A DNA stretch of 64,000 bases from Marinifaba aquimaris. GTDB lineage: Bacteria; Pseudomonadota; Gammaproteobacteria; Enterobacterales; Alteromonadaceae. Positions 27,128 to 38,520 of this stretch are shown here, one piece after another. The stretch is taken from contig NZ_JABULX010000001.1 of NCBI RefSeq assembly GCF_013328345.1, positions 1 through 64,000 on the forward strand, read 5' to 3'. Numbering within the stretch: the stretch's first letter is position 1; each line of letters starts with the position of its first letter. The translations under genes and the position numbers were made by a program. The notes beneath the pieces are model-generated. The model did no database searches, was not told where the DNA came from, and saw nothing but the letters and a program-made list of their open reading frames with translations.

Positions 27128-28384
27128 TTAAATGCTAACTTTCTTTCGTTTAGCTGTGTCTTCGATATAGCTCATCCAACCAGAAGCAGACTGTCTGTAC
27201 TTCTTAATTTTCTTAGCTTCTTTTGCATACTTATAAGCAGATTTATAGTTTCCACTGTAAAAGTTTGCTTCTACTAAAGACATAGTAATCGAATCTGACT
27301 GCTTAGTACCTAACTCTAAAGATTTCTTGAAGGCACTAATTGCGCCTTTGTAATCTTCAGTCATCAGTAATAAATCACCAACTTTTTTGTAATAGTCAGG
27401 ATCTTGAGTCATTTTAGCTACTTCTGAATAAGTATTCGCAGCATCTTTAAAGTCACGGCCTTGGTGATAGTAGTTAGCAAGAGAAGCTAAGCTTTTCTCA
27501 TCTTTCTCAATCACACCAGCCTTTAAATATTTATTCTGAACTTGAGCAGCTTTAACCGGAATACCATATGCAGCGTATAATTGCGCTAATGCAGTATATT
27601 GGTTAGCTTTTTCTAAGAAGCCTTGCTTATAAGCAAGTTCATAAGAAGAAAGTGCACGCTCAAAGTTTTCATCTAATAAATAGAATTGACCTAACTGAAC
27701 CCACCAACGTTTGTCAGTTGGGAAAAGCTTAACAAGAGTACTCGCAACTTCAGAAGCTTCTCTATACATCTTACGCTCATAGTAAGAACTTATTTTCATC
27801 AAATAAGGACTTTCTTTAGGCTTTTTGTATAAAGCAATAGCTCTATCAGCTGGCTCAATGATTTTATCAAGTTGTTTCAACTGATAATAAGATTGAGATA
27901 TGCGTAGATACACTTCAGGATCTTCACGACCTGCGAATGCCATCCACTCTTTGTAACCATTAAGTGCTTTTTGGTAGTTAGCTTCTTGTAAGTTTAAATC
28001 AGCAAGTAATTTAATAGCTTGCTCTTGTTCAACTTTGTTAAGAACATCTAACTCTACCGCTTTTTCAAGCTTTCCGATTGCTTTCTTAGCTTGGCCTTTC
28101 TGACCTGCATACATGTTACCTAATAAACGGTTAACGAATGCGACATCAAAAGGTTGCTTAGCTTCAATCTCTTCAAGCATGCTGATTGCATCAGGGATGC
28201 GATCTTCTTGATAAGCCTCGAAAGCTTTCTGCACTTTCTTACCTACGTTTTTAGACATAACGTAAGTTTTACGCTTTGGTTTTTTGCCATCTTCAGCAGC
28301 AAGTGCTGGTGTTGATAAACTTAGTGCGACTAACACTAAAGTAAAACAACGTAGGGCATTTTTAATCGCGTATTTAATGCTCAT
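27128..28384 (-). CDS. periplasmic TPR protein of the TonB2 operon
   Basis: The start is placed at 28384 (MSIKYAIKNALRCF), six bases after GAGG; a further in-frame ATG lies at 28408. The 418-residue product has a signal peptide (cleavage near ALA-AED at about 30) followed by repeated 34-residue helical units such as YQKALNGYKEWM and YKGAISAFKKSLELG, so it is a TPR solenoid. It is the last gene of the exbB/exbD/tonB operon. Similar TPR proteins end many TonB2-type operons, where a structural or docking role is supposed; the exact role is unknown. Confidence 0.85.
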   Translation of the reverse strand: MSIKYAIKNALRCFTLVLVALSLSTPALAAEDGKKPKRKTYVMSKNVGKKVQKAFEAYQEDRIPDAISMLEEIEAKQPFDVAFVNRLLGNMYAGQKGQAKKAIGKLEKAVELDVLNKVEQEQAIKLLADLNLQEANYQKALNGYKEWMAFAGREDPEVYLRISQSYYQLKQLDKIIEPADRAIALYKKPKESPYLMKISSYYERKMYREASEVASTLVKLFPTDKRWWVQLGQFYLLDENFERALSSYELAYKQGFLEKANQYTALAQLYAAYGIPVKAAQVQNKYLKAGVIEKDEKSLASLANYYHQGRDFKDAANTYSEVAKMTQDPDYYKKVGDLLLMTEDYKGAISAFKKSLELGTKQSDSITMSLVEANFYSGNYKSAYKYAKEAKKIKKYRQSASGWMSYIEDTAKRKKVSI

Positions 28385-28453
28385 AATTACCTCGTTATAT
28401 TTCCACATAACAGTTATTAGGGGCTAGGCTAATAAAACCTAGCCTCTTTTAAC

Positions 28454-29074
28454 TTAACCACCAGTGTTTAACGTGAAGTCAAGTTGTACTGTCATGCCAG
28501 GCTGCTTCATTGGCTTACCATCAACGATTTTCGGCTTATACTTCCAACGTGACAACGCTTTTTTAGCTGCACGGTTGAAAATACGCTTAGGTTCAGCGGC
28601 GATAATTTCAATATCAGTTACGCCACCTAACTCATCGATCGTAAACTTCAGTTTAACCCAACCTTCTTTACCTTCACGAGCCGCCTGCATTGGATACTGA
28701 GGCTCGATACGCACGATAGGTGTAGCATCACCATCTTGCATCAGGTTACCGCCAAGGCCACCTAATCCTGTATCACCAACACCAGTATCTGGTGCAGGGA
28801 TATCAACATTAATGCCTGACGCGTCTGCATCCGCTACCTCAGGTGTAGATTGCTGAGGTTTTGGAGGCTCTGCCGGCGGTGGTGGAGGCGGAGGTGGTGT
28901 ACGCTGCCTTTCTTGAGTGCCTTCATTTGGCTTACTCATAACGATATCGATACGAGGCGCTTTTTCGGCTTCTTCTGGGCCTTTTTGGTTGTTAGCGATT
29001 AATTCAGCCATTAATACAAATAGACCAAACGTAATAGCTAAACCAATCGGAATCGACAGCAACAAACGGACCAT
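28454..29074 (-). CDS. tonB2: TonB2-type energy transducer
   Basis: This 206-residue TonB has one N-terminal membrane anchor (about 5-25), a proline-rich spacer with eight consecutive Pro followed by AEPPKP, and the C-terminal TonB domain with [18 protein letters not shown] and [14 protein letters not shown]. It spans the periplasm and energises TonB-dependent outer-membrane receptors. It follows exbD by one base and precedes the TPR gene. TonB2 type is inferred from the short spacer and the TtpC-containing operon. Confidence 0.93.
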   Translation of the reverse strand: MVRLLLSIPIGLAITFGLFVLMAELIANNQKGPEEAEKAPRIDIVMSKPNEGTQERQRTPPPPPPPPAEPPKPQQSTPEVADADASGINVDIPAPDTGVGDTGLGGLGGNLMQDGDATPIVRIEPQYPMQAAREGKEGWVKLKFTIDELGGVTDIEIIAAEPKRIFNRAAKKALSRWKYKPKIVDGKPMKQPGMTVQLDFTLNTGG

Positions 29075-29075
29075 A

Positions 29076-29474
29076 TTAATTCTCCGCTGCTACAGTGATT
29101 CTTTCGATACCCGCCGCTTTAACTTGATCCATTACTTTCATAATTAGACCATGTTTCGCTTCTTTATCACCTTGCACAATAACAACATCGGTTTGCTGCT
29201 CAGCAAGCATCTTTTCAACGTTGGCGCGAACACGCTCAACATCTACTTGACGCTTATCCATCCAGATTTCGTTTTTGTCATTGATTGCAATAAATATATT
29301 TGCTTTAGGCTCAGCTTTGGTGTTGTTAGCTTTTGGCTTATCAACTTCAATACCAGCTTCTTTAACAAATGATGTCGTAACAATAAAGAATATAAGCATG
29401 ATGAATACGATGTCGAGCATCGGAGTCATGTCAATAGCTGCTTCTTCTTCTTCGTGATGACGTCTACGTGCCAT
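29076..29474 (-). CDS. exbD2: ExbD biopolymer transport protein
   Basis: The 132-residue protein has a short cytoplasmic head rich in Arg/His/Glu, one membrane helix with the functional aspartate ([20 protein letters not shown], Asp near 22) and a periplasmic domain. With ExbB it forms the proton-driven motor of the TonB complex. Its tight spacing to exbB2 and tonB2 shows one operon. Confidence 0.95.
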   Translation of the reverse strand: MARRRHHEEEEAAIDMTPMLDIVFIMLIFFIVTTSFVKEAGIEVDKPKANNTKAEPKANIFIAINDKNEIWMDKRQVDVERVRANVEKMLAEQQTDVVIVQGDKEAKHGLIMKVMDQVKAAGIERITVAAEN

Positions 29475-29488
29475 AACTTAATTCTCTC

Positions 29489-30013
29489 TTAATGATGTGG
29501 CAAACTGTCCACTAGTTTTTCTACTTCCATTTTAGCGCGCGCTTCAATACGTGAGCTAAAGAATACACCCGAAAGTGCTGCAACCATACCCGCCATTGTC
29601 GGGATTGTTGCCATGGAAATACCAGATGCCATCAAACGTGGATTACCTGTACCCGATGTTGCCATCGAGTCGAATACGCTAATCATACCCGTAACAGTAC
29701 CCAATAGTCCGATGAGTGGACACAAAGCTACCAAGGTTTTAATCAACAAAATACGTGCTTTTAATAATTCTGAAGCTTCTGAAATCCAGAAATCACGTAC
29801 TTTATGCGCATACCATGATGTAGTGTCTTTTCTTGCATCCCAACGAGCAATTAAATCTTTGCGATACTTAGGGAACTCAAGAATTAAGAACCAGTAACGC
29901 TCGATCATTAAAAACCACATAATGGCTAGCACACCGAAGACAACGTATAACACGTCGCCCCCTGTCGATATAAATCCCCTGACAGTTTCCCAAATGTCAA
30001 TCAGGAATAACAT
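29489..30013 (-). CDS. exbB2: ExbB2 proton channel protein (MotA/TolQ/ExbB family)
   Basis: The 174-residue protein has three membrane segments and the MotA/TolQ/ExbB signature (CPLIGLLGTVTGMISVFDSMATSG near 110, GISMATIPTMAGMVAALSG). It forms the pentameric channel around ExbD. It is the second ExbB-family protein of this operon; the larger TtpC is encoded just upstream, one base apart. Confidence 0.94.
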   Translation of the reverse strand: MLFLIDIWETVRGFISTGGDVLYVVFGVLAIMWFLMIERYWFLILEFPKYRKDLIARWDARKDTTSWYAHKVRDFWISEASELLKARILLIKTLVALCPLIGLLGTVTGMISVFDSMATSGTGNPRLMASGISMATIPTMAGMVAALSGVFFSSRIEARAKMEVEKLVDSLPHH

Positions 30014-30014
30014 C

Positions 30015-31385
30015 TTATGCTTGCTCCTTCTCCGCGTGAGCGGCTACGATACCAGCACTTTGCTCTTCAAGAACGTGCACGATTGATTTACTGCGACCAG
30101 CAACAATACTGTGAATGAAGATAAGTGGTAATGCTGCGATTAGACCCTGAGCCGTTGTAACAAGTGCCATTGAGATATTACCAGCCATGATCTTAGGATC
30201 ACCTGTACCGAATAATGTAATTGCTTGGAACGTACCAATCATACCAACAACTGTACCTAATAGACCTAATAAAGGTGCGATAGCAGCTAAGATCTTGATT
30301 ACGTTGATACCACGCTCGATACGAGGCGTTTCTTTTAAGATAGCTTCGTCAAGTTTAAGCTCTAAGTTTTCAACGTCAGCATCTTTGTTGTCTTGGTAAA
30401 CTTTTAAGATACGACCTAGTGGGTTCTTAGTATTAGGGTTGTTTAAGTTCTTAAGCTGTGACTTCATAGCTGAACCAACTAAGAATAGAGTCACGAAACG
30501 CTCTAAAGCAATCAATAGACCTAACACTAAAACACCAGTGATAACGTAACCAGGTACGCCACCTTGGTGGTAACGGTCAGATAATGTCGCTTTTTGCTTG
30601 AAGATGTTTAAGATAGCGCCACGAGCCGGATCTAGGTATAAAGAGCTGAAACCAGAACCTTGACCTTGGTAAGTAGCAGCGGCTGATAACACGTGACCTT
30701 CAGGCTGACGAGCTAACGGCTGAATCTTAGGTGAAGCTGGGTTTTCAGTGTTATATGTTAAGTACTCACCATTAGATAGTAAGTTGAAAACACCAATACG
30801 CGTTACAGTCATTGTTGATTCTGAACCGTCTAAAGCATAAACAGGCGCATCGTAGCTAACTGTTTTACCAGATTCAGTCATCTCAGTTTGTAATGCGAAC
30901 CATAAGTCTTCTAACTCAGCAAGAGTTGGAAGCTCTTTAGCTTCAGATAATTTTTCTAACGTAGCAGTACGATTTGAAAATTCAGGTTGTGAACTAACAA
31001 TTGAAGTTGATACACGACCTAAAGCCTCACCAGATGCTTGACGAACAACACCGAACATCTCACCTAACGTACCTTTAGCATTATCTAATTCTACTTCTTT
31101 ATCAGTAATGCGTTTTTCGTTATTTGCAAACGTTTGCTGTAAGCGCTTTTGGCGTGCTTTTTCAGCTTTTAACTCAGCTTTTGCTTTGTTAACTAAAGAT
31201 TGCTTTTGATCACGAGCTGCTTTGAATTCAGCTTCGCGTTTTTTGTTAATTTTAACTTCTGATATACGATCAGATTTAACTTGCTCTAAAAGCTTATCTA
31301 ACTCAGCTGTGCTAGCAGACGCTGTGAAGCTGATAGAAGTTAGTGCTAGAGCAGATACTGTTAATAAAGTTTTAATCTGTTTCAT
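30015..31385 (-). CDS. ttpC: TtpC-like ExbB-family protein with periplasmic coiled coil
   Basis: The 456-residue protein begins with a signal-like segment (cleavage near ASA at about 25) and a Lys/Glu-rich coiled coil (about 30-110). A periplasmic domain (about 115-275) and a C-terminal MotA/TolQ/ExbB region (LLGLLGTVVGMIGTFQAITLFGTG near 372) follow. This is the build of TtpC, needed for TonB2-dependent transport in Vibrio. It overlaps the DUF3450 gene by one base. Confidence 0.92.
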   Translation of the reverse strand: MKQIKTLLTVSALALTSISFTASASTAELDKLLEQVKSDRISEVKINKKREAEFKAARDQKQSLVNKAKAELKAEKARQKRLQQTFANNEKRITDKEVELDNAKGTLGEMFGVVRQASGEALGRVSTSIVSSQPEFSNRTATLEKLSEAKELPTLAELEDLWFALQTEMTESGKTVSYDAPVYALDGSESTMTVTRIGVFNLLSNGEYLTYNTENPASPKIQPLARQPEGHVLSAAATYQGQGSGFSSLYLDPARGAILNIFKQKATLSDRYHQGGVPGYVITGVLVLGLLIALERFVTLFLVGSAMKSQLKNLNNPNTKNPLGRILKVYQDNKDADVENLELKLDEAILKETPRIERGINVIKILAAIAPLLGLLGTVVGMIGTFQAITLFGTGDPKIMAGNISMALVTTAQGLIAALPLIFIHSIVAGRSKSIVHVLEEQSAGIVAAHAEKEQA

Positions 31386-32164
31386 TATTGTGCACTCTCC
31401 GCAGCGAAGATAGGTAACTTAATCAAGTCAGGAGCAACTTGCTTACGAGCCATACGAATAGCATGTTTGATAGGCTTGATGTATTCATCACCTAATTCAA
31501 CCCATTGACGAGCACTGTTATCCCAAACCCAAACTTGTTTGAAGTCTAGAGATTGAGCAACTAAAGCTGTACGACCAACGTGTGCGATATCAACAGTTTT
31601 ACCGTCTACATCACCTTGGTATGCAGCAATTAATGTACCGTAATCGTTTTCGATTTGGTAAGCATCTAGTACCTGACGGAATTGCTCTGAAGTTGTAACG
31701 TTAGGGTTAGTCATTAAATCGCGGATACGTTCGATACGCGCTTTACGCTCTTCTAACTTTAATGGTACGTCTAATTCAATGAACTTCTCTAAAGAGTCGA
31801 TCATTTTGTACATTAGAGGTACAACACCTTGTTTAGTATTTTCGATACCATCAATCTGCTTTTGCAGAGATGCAATATGTGCATTTTGACCATCAACTAG
31901 ACGTTGTACGTGATCGTTGTAAACACGTAAGTTGTCAGTTTCGTCAACGATTGTGCGGTATTCAGCCAACAGGTCTAGAGACTGTTCGTAGATACGATCA
32001 ACTCTTTCTTGTGATTTAACTGCTGCTTTATGAATCTTCTTCTCTTCTTTATGTAGATTCTCAAGCGGGTCTGCCGATGCTACTGCCGGAATAGACAGTG
32101 CTAATGCGCATGCGACTGCAGATGCAAGCTTTTTACTCTTCATCATCTTAGACACGATTCCCAA
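31385..32164 (-). CDS. DUF3450 periplasmic protein of the TonB2 operon
   Basis: The 259-residue protein has a signal peptide (about residues 1-31, cleavage after VASA) and a long helical, probably coiled-coil region (about 35-150; KEEKKIHKAAVKSQERVD and KLEERKARIERIRD). A C-terminal beta domain (about 180-259) includes RTALVAQSLDFKQVWVWD. DUF3450 genes lead TtpC-ExbB2-ExbD2-TonB2 operons in marine gammaproteobacteria. It is the first gene here; its role in the motor is not established. Confidence 0.87.
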   Translation of the reverse strand: MGIVSKMMKSKKLASAVACALALSIPAVASADPLENLHKEEKKIHKAAVKSQERVDRIYEQSLDLLAEYRTIVDETDNLRVYNDHVQRLVDGQNAHIASLQKQIDGIENTKQGVVPLMYKMIDSLEKFIELDVPLKLEERKARIERIRDLMTNPNVTTSEQFRQVLDAYQIENDYGTLIAAYQGDVDGKTVDIAHVGRTALVAQSLDFKQVWVWDNSARQWVELGDEYIKPIKHAIRMARKQVAPDLIKLPIFAAESAQ

Positions 32165-32425
32165 TGAAATTTAATGTTTGATTTTGGCTGATAAGACCAG
32201 CTTATCACCGCCTGTAAACTTGACAGTTTTATAATTAAAACTCACCAAATACTCTTACATTTAGCAAGGAAAGTCAACTCAATATGGGGCTAAGTAGGTG
32301 TTTTAGTCAGGTTTTTACTGTTTTTCACACAAAGCGTTTATTAATCGAACACTGCTATAATTTCGCTAACCTTTAGCATTATTTACTTACAGTTATTACT
32401 TTCAGTATTAATTAACCGATAGGCA

Positions 32426-32453
32426 TAAAAAAACCAGCTTGAAGCTGGCTTTT
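32426..32453 (-). terminator. terminator downstream of csrA
   Basis: On the minus strand AGCCAGC-TTCAA-GCTGGTT is followed by a T-run, 21 bp past the csrA stop. The rest of the 32165-32473 gap is AT-rich upstream sequence of the TonB2 operon, in which I see no clear Fur box or tRNA. Confidence 0.8.
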
Positions 32454-32473
32454 GTTGAATAACGAGAAACAGA

Positions 32474-32668
32474 TTAGAAACTGTTACCCGGCTCTTGCTG
32501 ATTTTTCTCAGCTTGAATTCGCATGTAAATCTCTTCTCTGTGTACAGAGATTTCTTTAGGTGCATTAACACCGATGCGCACTTGATTACCTTTAACTCCA
32601 AGAACAGTGACTGTTACATCATCACCAATCATCAAAGTTTCACCTACTCGGCGCGTCAAAATTAACAT
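32474..32668 (-). CDS. csrA: carbon storage regulator CsrA
   Basis: CsrA binds GGA motifs in mRNA leaders to control translation and stability. The start is the ATG at 32668, preceded by AGGAG, giving [17 protein letters not shown] and 64 residues; the frame stays open upstream but without family similarity. Key RNA-binding residues are present (LTRR near the start, [10 protein letters not shown] near 43). It lies downstream of alaS as usual, but without lysC between them. Confidence 0.97.
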   Translation of the reverse strand: MLILTRRVGETLMIGDDVTVTVLGVKGNQVRIGVNAPKEISVHREEIYMRIQAEKNQQEPGNSF

Positions 32669-32797
32669 ATCCTGCTCCTTATTCCTAACTACTAACCGTC
32701 TGTGTAGAGCCATCTCCTTTAGATAGTCTATATCCAATATAAACTATCTTTAAAAAATGGCACAATTTTTTAAGCTAACTTTATCAATAATATAGAC

Positions 32798-35410
32798 TTA
32801 GATTTTTTCTTCAAGCCAAGTCGTCACACTTGCAAGTGCAGCAGCTAAATTTTCAGGCTGTGAACCACCAGCTTGTGCGAGATCGGGTTTACCACCACCT
32901 TTACCGCCAACTTGCGGAGCAATATGGCCAATAAGCTCACCCGCTTTGATTTGCTTGCTCAGCTCTTTAGTCACACCCACAATCAAATTAACTTTGTTTT
33001 CACCTTTAAGTCCAAGCACAATTACGCCTGAGCCAATTTTATCTTTTAAGCTATCCACTGTGGTGCGAAGTGCTTTTGGTTCAACACCTTCAATTTCAGC
33101 TGAAAGTAACTTAATACCTTTTACTTCTGTAGCTTGGTTGAGCAAATCAGCCCCGGCTTGGCTCGAAAGTTTATCTTTGAGCTGACCTAAAGATTTCTCT
33201 AATTCTTTATTCTTATCCAGTGCAGTTTTGACTTTTTCTACTACTGAAGCGTTATCAGATTTTAATAAGCTAGCGATATCAGCGAGGGTTACTTGCAAAC
33301 CTTGAACGGCATCAAATGCAGCTTGACCCGTTACCGCTTCAATACGTCTTACACCTGCGGCAATGCCTGACTCAGATGTAATCTTGAAAAAGCCGATGTC
33401 ACCCGTTCTATCAACGTGAGTACCACCACACAATTCAGTCGAGAACGCTCCCATACTAACTACGCGAACCTGATCGTCATACTTTTCACCAAACAATGCC
33501 ATTGCGCCTGCAGCTTTAGCCTCTTCTAGCTCCATAAGCTTAGTGTCTAGAACTTTATTAGCTCGGATTTGTTCATTCACTAATGATTCAATCTTGCACA
33601 GTTCTTCAGCTTTGATAGCTTCAAAGTGTGCAAAGTCAAAACGTAAGCGCTCACTATCAACTAATGAACCTTTCTGACTTACGTGCTCACCTAATATTTG
33701 ACGAAGAGCCGCATGAAGTATGTGAGTAGCCGTATGATTTAACTTAATCGCTTGACGACGCTCAGCATCTACTTTTGCGTCAACAGTATTGCCGACAGAA
33801 AGCTCTGCTAATGCACGACCTTTATGAGCAATTGCTTCATTAAGTTTTACAGTATCAGCTACTTGGAATTGTTCACTTAACTGACCTCTATCACCAACTT
33901 GACCACCTGACTCAGCATAGAAAGGTGTTCTATCTAAAATAACAATCGCATCATCATTTGCTGCAATCTTATCTACCGATACACCTTCTTTAATAATTTC
34001 GATCACTTGAGCAGCAAATTGCATGTGCTCGTAACCATCAAATTCAGATGATTTATCAGTACTTAACGCATCATTGTAATCTTTACCAAAGTTACTGGCT
34101 TGTTGAGCTCGAGTACGTTGAGCCTGCATAGCCACATCAAAACCGGCTTCGTCTACCGTTAAGTCTCGCTCACGAGCAACGTCAGCGGTAAGGTCCATTG
34201 GGAAGCCATAAGTATCATAAAGTTTGAAAACAAGATCGCCTGGAATGACTGTTCCTTCAAGATTAGCTAATTCATCATTTAAGATGGCTAAGCCGCGGTC
34301 CAGCGTTTTCAAGAATTGTTCTTCTTCAATACGCAGCATTTTTTCAACAATGGCTTGATGTTTCTTCAATTCAGGGAAAGCGTCTCCCATTTCAGTGATT
34401 AATTGTTCAACAAGCTTGTAAAAGAATACGTCTTTAGCACCTAGCTGATTACCATGACGAATTGCGCGTCGAATAATACGACGTAAAACATAACCACGAC
34501 CTTCATTCGACGGCATAACACCATCAGCAATTAAGAAACTACAAGAACGGATATGATCAGCAATTACACGAAGTGATTTATTTTCAAGGTCAGTAACAGA
34601 TAATAAATCAGCTGTCTTTTTAATTAAGTTTTGGAAAATATCGATTTCATAGTTTGAGTGCACACCCTGCAAAATTGCAGCAATACGTTCAAGTCCCATT
34701 CCCGTATCTACAGATGGCTTAGGTAACGCTTCCATTGTTCCGTCAGCATGACGGTTAAACTGCATGAATACCAAGTTCCAAATTTCAATAAAACGATCAC
34801 CATCTTCTTCTGGAGAGCCAGGTACACCACCCCAAATATGCTCTCCGTGATCGTAAAAGATTTCTGTACAAGGGCCACACGGGCCTGTGTCACCCATTGA
34901 CCAGAAATTATCAGATTCATACTTCTTCTCTGGTGATTTATCACCAATACGAATGATACGATCAGCCGGCACGCCAACTTGATTTTGCCAAATATCAAAA
35001 GCTTCATCATCAGTTGCATATACCGTAACAAGTAGTTTATCAGTTGGTAATTTCACTACTTGAGTTAAAAATTCCCAAGCATATTTAATCGCATCCTGTT
35101 TGAAATAGTCACCGAAACTAAAGTTACCTAGCATTTCAAAAAATGTATGGTGACGAGCGGTATAACCAACGTTTTCTAAATCGTTGTGTTTACCACCTGC
35201 ACGGACACAGCGTTGACTCGATGTCGCGCGGGTATAATTACGTTGTTCACTGCCTAAAAACACATCTTTGAACTGGTTCATACCGGCATTAGTAAATAAT
35301 AAAGTAGGGTCATCAGCAGGTACTAACGAGCTACTTGCAACAACTTGGTGTTGTTTGCTCGCGAAGAAATCTAAAAAGGCGCTTCGTAATTCAGCCGTGG
35401 TCATTTTCAT
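32798..35410 (-). CDS. alaS: alanyl-tRNA synthetase
   Basis: AlaS charges alanine and edits mischarged Ser/Gly. The 870-residue protein has the class II catalytic core ([46 protein letters not shown]), the editing domain with zinc ligands ([12 protein letters not shown] near 555, [13 protein letters not shown] near 660) and the C-Ala domain with a glycine-rich segment ([15 protein letters not shown]). The start could be codon 1 or 3. Neither recA nor recX lies upstream, unlike in many relatives. Confidence 0.98.
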   Translation of the reverse strand: MKMTTAELRSAFLDFFASKQHQVVASSSLVPADDPTLLFTNAGMNQFKDVFLGSEQRNYTRATSSQRCVRAGGKHNDLENVGYTARHHTFFEMLGNFSFGDYFKQDAIKYAWEFLTQVVKLPTDKLLVTVYATDDEAFDIWQNQVGVPADRIIRIGDKSPEKKYESDNFWSMGDTGPCGPCTEIFYDHGEHIWGGVPGSPEEDGDRFIEIWNLVFMQFNRHADGTMEALPKPSVDTGMGLERIAAILQGVHSNYEIDIFQNLIKKTADLLSVTDLENKSLRVIADHIRSCSFLIADGVMPSNEGRGYVLRRIIRRAIRHGNQLGAKDVFFYKLVEQLITEMGDAFPELKKHQAIVEKMLRIEEEQFLKTLDRGLAILNDELANLEGTVIPGDLVFKLYDTYGFPMDLTADVARERDLTVDEAGFDVAMQAQRTRAQQASNFGKDYNDALSTDKSSEFDGYEHMQFAAQVIEIIKEGVSVDKIAANDDAIVILDRTPFYAESGGQVGDRGQLSEQFQVADTVKLNEAIAHKGRALAELSVGNTVDAKVDAERRQAIKLNHTATHILHAALRQILGEHVSQKGSLVDSERLRFDFAHFEAIKAEELCKIESLVNEQIRANKVLDTKLMELEEAKAAGAMALFGEKYDDQVRVVSMGAFSTELCGGTHVDRTGDIGFFKITSESGIAAGVRRIEAVTGQAAFDAVQGLQVTLADIASLLKSDNASVVEKVKTALDKNKELEKSLGQLKDKLSSQAGADLLNQATEVKGIKLLSAEIEGVEPKALRTTVDSLKDKIGSGVIVLGLKGENKVNLIVGVTKELSKQIKAGELIGHIAPQVGGKGGGKPDLAQAGGSQPENLAAALASVTTWLEEKI

Positions 35411-35560
35411 TTTTTTAAAACCTATTAAATCGAGCGATTAAATTTTTGGCCGCAAATTTACCATGAAATGAACATTTAGTTAACAAAGGATTGAGGATCT
35501 TCGAGGGGTATATTCAAAAAGGGCTGTATTTTAAAATGGAGGTTTTCAAACCCTAGAAAC

Positions 35561-35589
35561 AAAAAACGCAGCATAAAGCTGCGTTTTTT
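35561..35589. terminator. terminator after adk
   Basis: AAAAAACGCAGC-ATAAA-GCTGCGTTTTTT is a perfect 12-bp inverted repeat, 16 bp past the adk stop. Confidence 0.9.
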
Positions 35590-35604
35590 AAAGCAAGTTA
35601 GGCA

Positions 35605-36372
<768 letters not shown>

Positions 36373-38298
36373 TTAACCTGCAACCTTTAACAGTAATTTA
36401 TTCAAACGAGCAACAAAAGTTGCAGGATCAGCTAGACTGCCACGCTCTGCTAATGTTGCTTGTTCTAATAATACTTCAACCCACTCTTTAAATGCCTCTT
36501 CATCCGCTTCATCAGCAACACGCTTGATTAGTGCATGATCTGGGTTTACTTCGAAGATGTACTTAGTTTCGGGCGCAGCTTGACCTGCAGCTTCAAGTAA
36601 CTTAGCCATTTGCGTATTCATGTCGTTATCATCGGTCGTGATAACAGCAGGTGAATCAGTTAAACGATGTGTCACTTTTACTTCTTTAACTTTCTCACCT
36701 AAGGCAGCTTTCGCCCGTTCCACAAAGCTTTCAAACTCTTTCTCTGTTTCTTCCTGTGCTTTTTTCTCTTCTTCATCATCTAAGTTTGATAAGTCGATGT
36801 TTGCTTTAGCAACAGATTGAAACTGCTTTTCTTTATACTCAGTCAGGTGCGACATTAACCATTCATCAATGCGGTCTGACATAAGTAAAACTTCGATGCC
36901 TTTTTTGCGGAAAATCTCAAGGTGAGGACTATTTTTCGCCGCTTCAAAACTATCAGCCGTGATGTAGAAAATCTTATCTTGACCTTCTTTCATTCGCTCA
37001 ATATAGCTATCTAAACCCACCGATTGTTCAGCAGAATCATTTTCTGTTGATGCGTAGCGAAGTAAACCCGCTACTTTTTCTTTATTTGAGAAGTCTTCAG
37101 CCGGACCTTCTTTTAAGACATTACCAAATTCCGTCCAGAATGAAGCGTACTCTTCAGGTTTGTTTTTAGCCATTTTCTCTAATAGAGAAAGTACTTTTTT
37201 CGTGCTACCTGAACGGATGCTTTGTGTGATCTTATTATCTTGTAAAATCTCACGAGATACGTTCAACGGTAAGTCATTTGAATCGATTAAACCTTTAACG
37301 AAACGTAAGTAGTTCGGTAAAAACTTCTCGGCATCATCCATAATGAATACACGTTGAACATAAAGTTTAATACCCGTTTTCGCTTCGCGATCCCACATAT
37401 TGAATGGCGCGCGTTTAGGAATGTACAACAAGCTAGTGTATTCAGTTTTACCTTCTACCTTGTTGTGGCTCCAAGCTAATGGATCGTCAAAGTCATGGGC
37501 AACCGTTTTGTAAAACTCTTTATAGTCTTCATCTTTGATCTCTGACTTTTCACAAGTCCAAAGAGCCGTACCTTTGTTAATTGCTTCCCATTGAGCAGGC
37601 TCAGCTGGTGAAGTTTCATTGCCTTCTTCATCTTTAATCGCTTCAACTGCTTCTTTGAACATTTGAACTGGGATATTGATGTGATCTGAGTAACGAGTGA
37701 TCGTTGAACGCACTTTCCAATCATCTAAGAACTCTTCTTCATCTTCACGTAAATGAAGCGTGATCTCTGTTCCGCGTTCTGCTTTTTCGATGTCAGCTAA
37801 TGTGTATTCACCCTCACCTTGTGAAGTCCACTCAACAGCTTGATTAGCAGCAACACCGGCTGCACGTGTTTTAACCACAACGTTTTCAGCAACAATAAAT
37901 GCAGAGTAGAAGCCAACACCAAATTGGCCAATTAGCTGAGAGTCTTTGGCTTGATCACCCGATAAGTTACTGAAGAATTCTTTTGTACCTGATTTTGCGA
38001 TCGTACCTAAGTTATTGACAACTTCTTCACGCGTCATACCGATACCATTATCACTAATAGTAATTGTACGCGCGTCTTTGTTTACTGAAACGCGAACGCG
38101 TAAATCAGCATCATTTTCATATAAACCATTATCAGATAATGCTTTGAAGCGTAATTTATCTGCTGCATCTGAAGCATTAGAAACTAACTCACGAAGGAAA
38201 ATTTCTTTGTTTGAGTATAGTGAGTGGATCATTAATTGAAGTAGTTGTTTTACTTCGGTTTGAAAGCCATGCGTTTCTTTTTGAGCTACATCTGACAT
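36373..38298 (-). CDS. htpG: chaperone HtpG (Hsp90)
   Basis: HtpG is the bacterial Hsp90 ATPase. The 641-residue protein has the GHKL ATPase domain ([12 protein letters not shown] near 40, [10 protein letters not shown] near 82, [11 protein letters not shown] near 125), the middle domain with the catalytic Arg region ([10 protein letters not shown] near 345) and the C-terminal dimerisation domain. It precedes adk, as in E. coli. Heat-shock control is usual for the family, but no sigma32 site was assigned. Confidence 0.98.
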   Translation of the reverse strand: MSDVAQKETHGFQTEVKQLLQLMIHSLYSNKEIFLRELVSNASDAADKLRFKALSDNGLYENDADLRVRVSVNKDARTITISDNGIGMTREEVVNNLGTIAKSGTKEFFSNLSGDQAKDSQLIGQFGVGFYSAFIVAENVVVKTRAAGVAANQAVEWTSQGEGEYTLADIEKAERGTEITLHLREDEEEFLDDWKVRSTITRYSDHINIPVQMFKEAVEAIKDEEGNETSPAEPAQWEAINKGTALWTCEKSEIKDEDYKEFYKTVAHDFDDPLAWSHNKVEGKTEYTSLLYIPKRAPFNMWDREAKTGIKLYVQRVFIMDDAEKFLPNYLRFVKGLIDSNDLPLNVSREILQDNKITQSIRSGSTKKVLSLLEKMAKNKPEEYASFWTEFGNVLKEGPAEDFSNKEKVAGLLRYASTENDSAEQSVGLDSYIERMKEGQDKIFYITADSFEAAKNSPHLEIFRKKGIEVLLMSDRIDEWLMSHLTEYKEKQFQSVAKANIDLSNLDDEEEKKAQEETEKEFESFVERAKAALGEKVKEVKVTHRLTDSPAVITTDDNDMNTQMAKLLEAAGQAAPETKYIFEVNPDHALIKRVADEADEEAFKEWVEVLLEQATLAERGSLADPATFVARLNKLLLKVAG

Positions 38299-38469
38299 TG
38301 AAAAGCGTCTCCTAACTTATTCATATCTATATTTGAAATAATGAAAATAAAACATCGCGTTTTATTTGATGAAATTAGAAATGGGGTTCGATGAAAAGGT
38401 TTCAAGCCATAACGTGAAAAAAATGACGCAATAGGCAGTAAAGATTTAAAAATTTAAAAGCCAAAAATA

Positions 38470-38495
38470 AAAAAGCCACTCTAAGAGTGGCTTTT
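38470..38495 (-). terminator. terminator after aromatic aminotransferase
   Basis: AAAAGCCACTC-TAA-GAGTGGCTTTT forms an 11-bp stem 26 bp past the aminotransferase stop; A/T runs flank both sides. The rest of the 38299-38520 gap is htpG upstream sequence. Confidence 0.85.
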
Positions 38496-38520
38496 AAAAA
38501 TTTAGCTTATTGGCAATGAA

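Noticed and set aside
32165-32473. Possible Fur box or tRNA-Ser near csrA and the TonB2 operon
   Set aside because: No GATAATGATTATC-like sequence or cloverleaf is visible; only the csrA terminator is supported.
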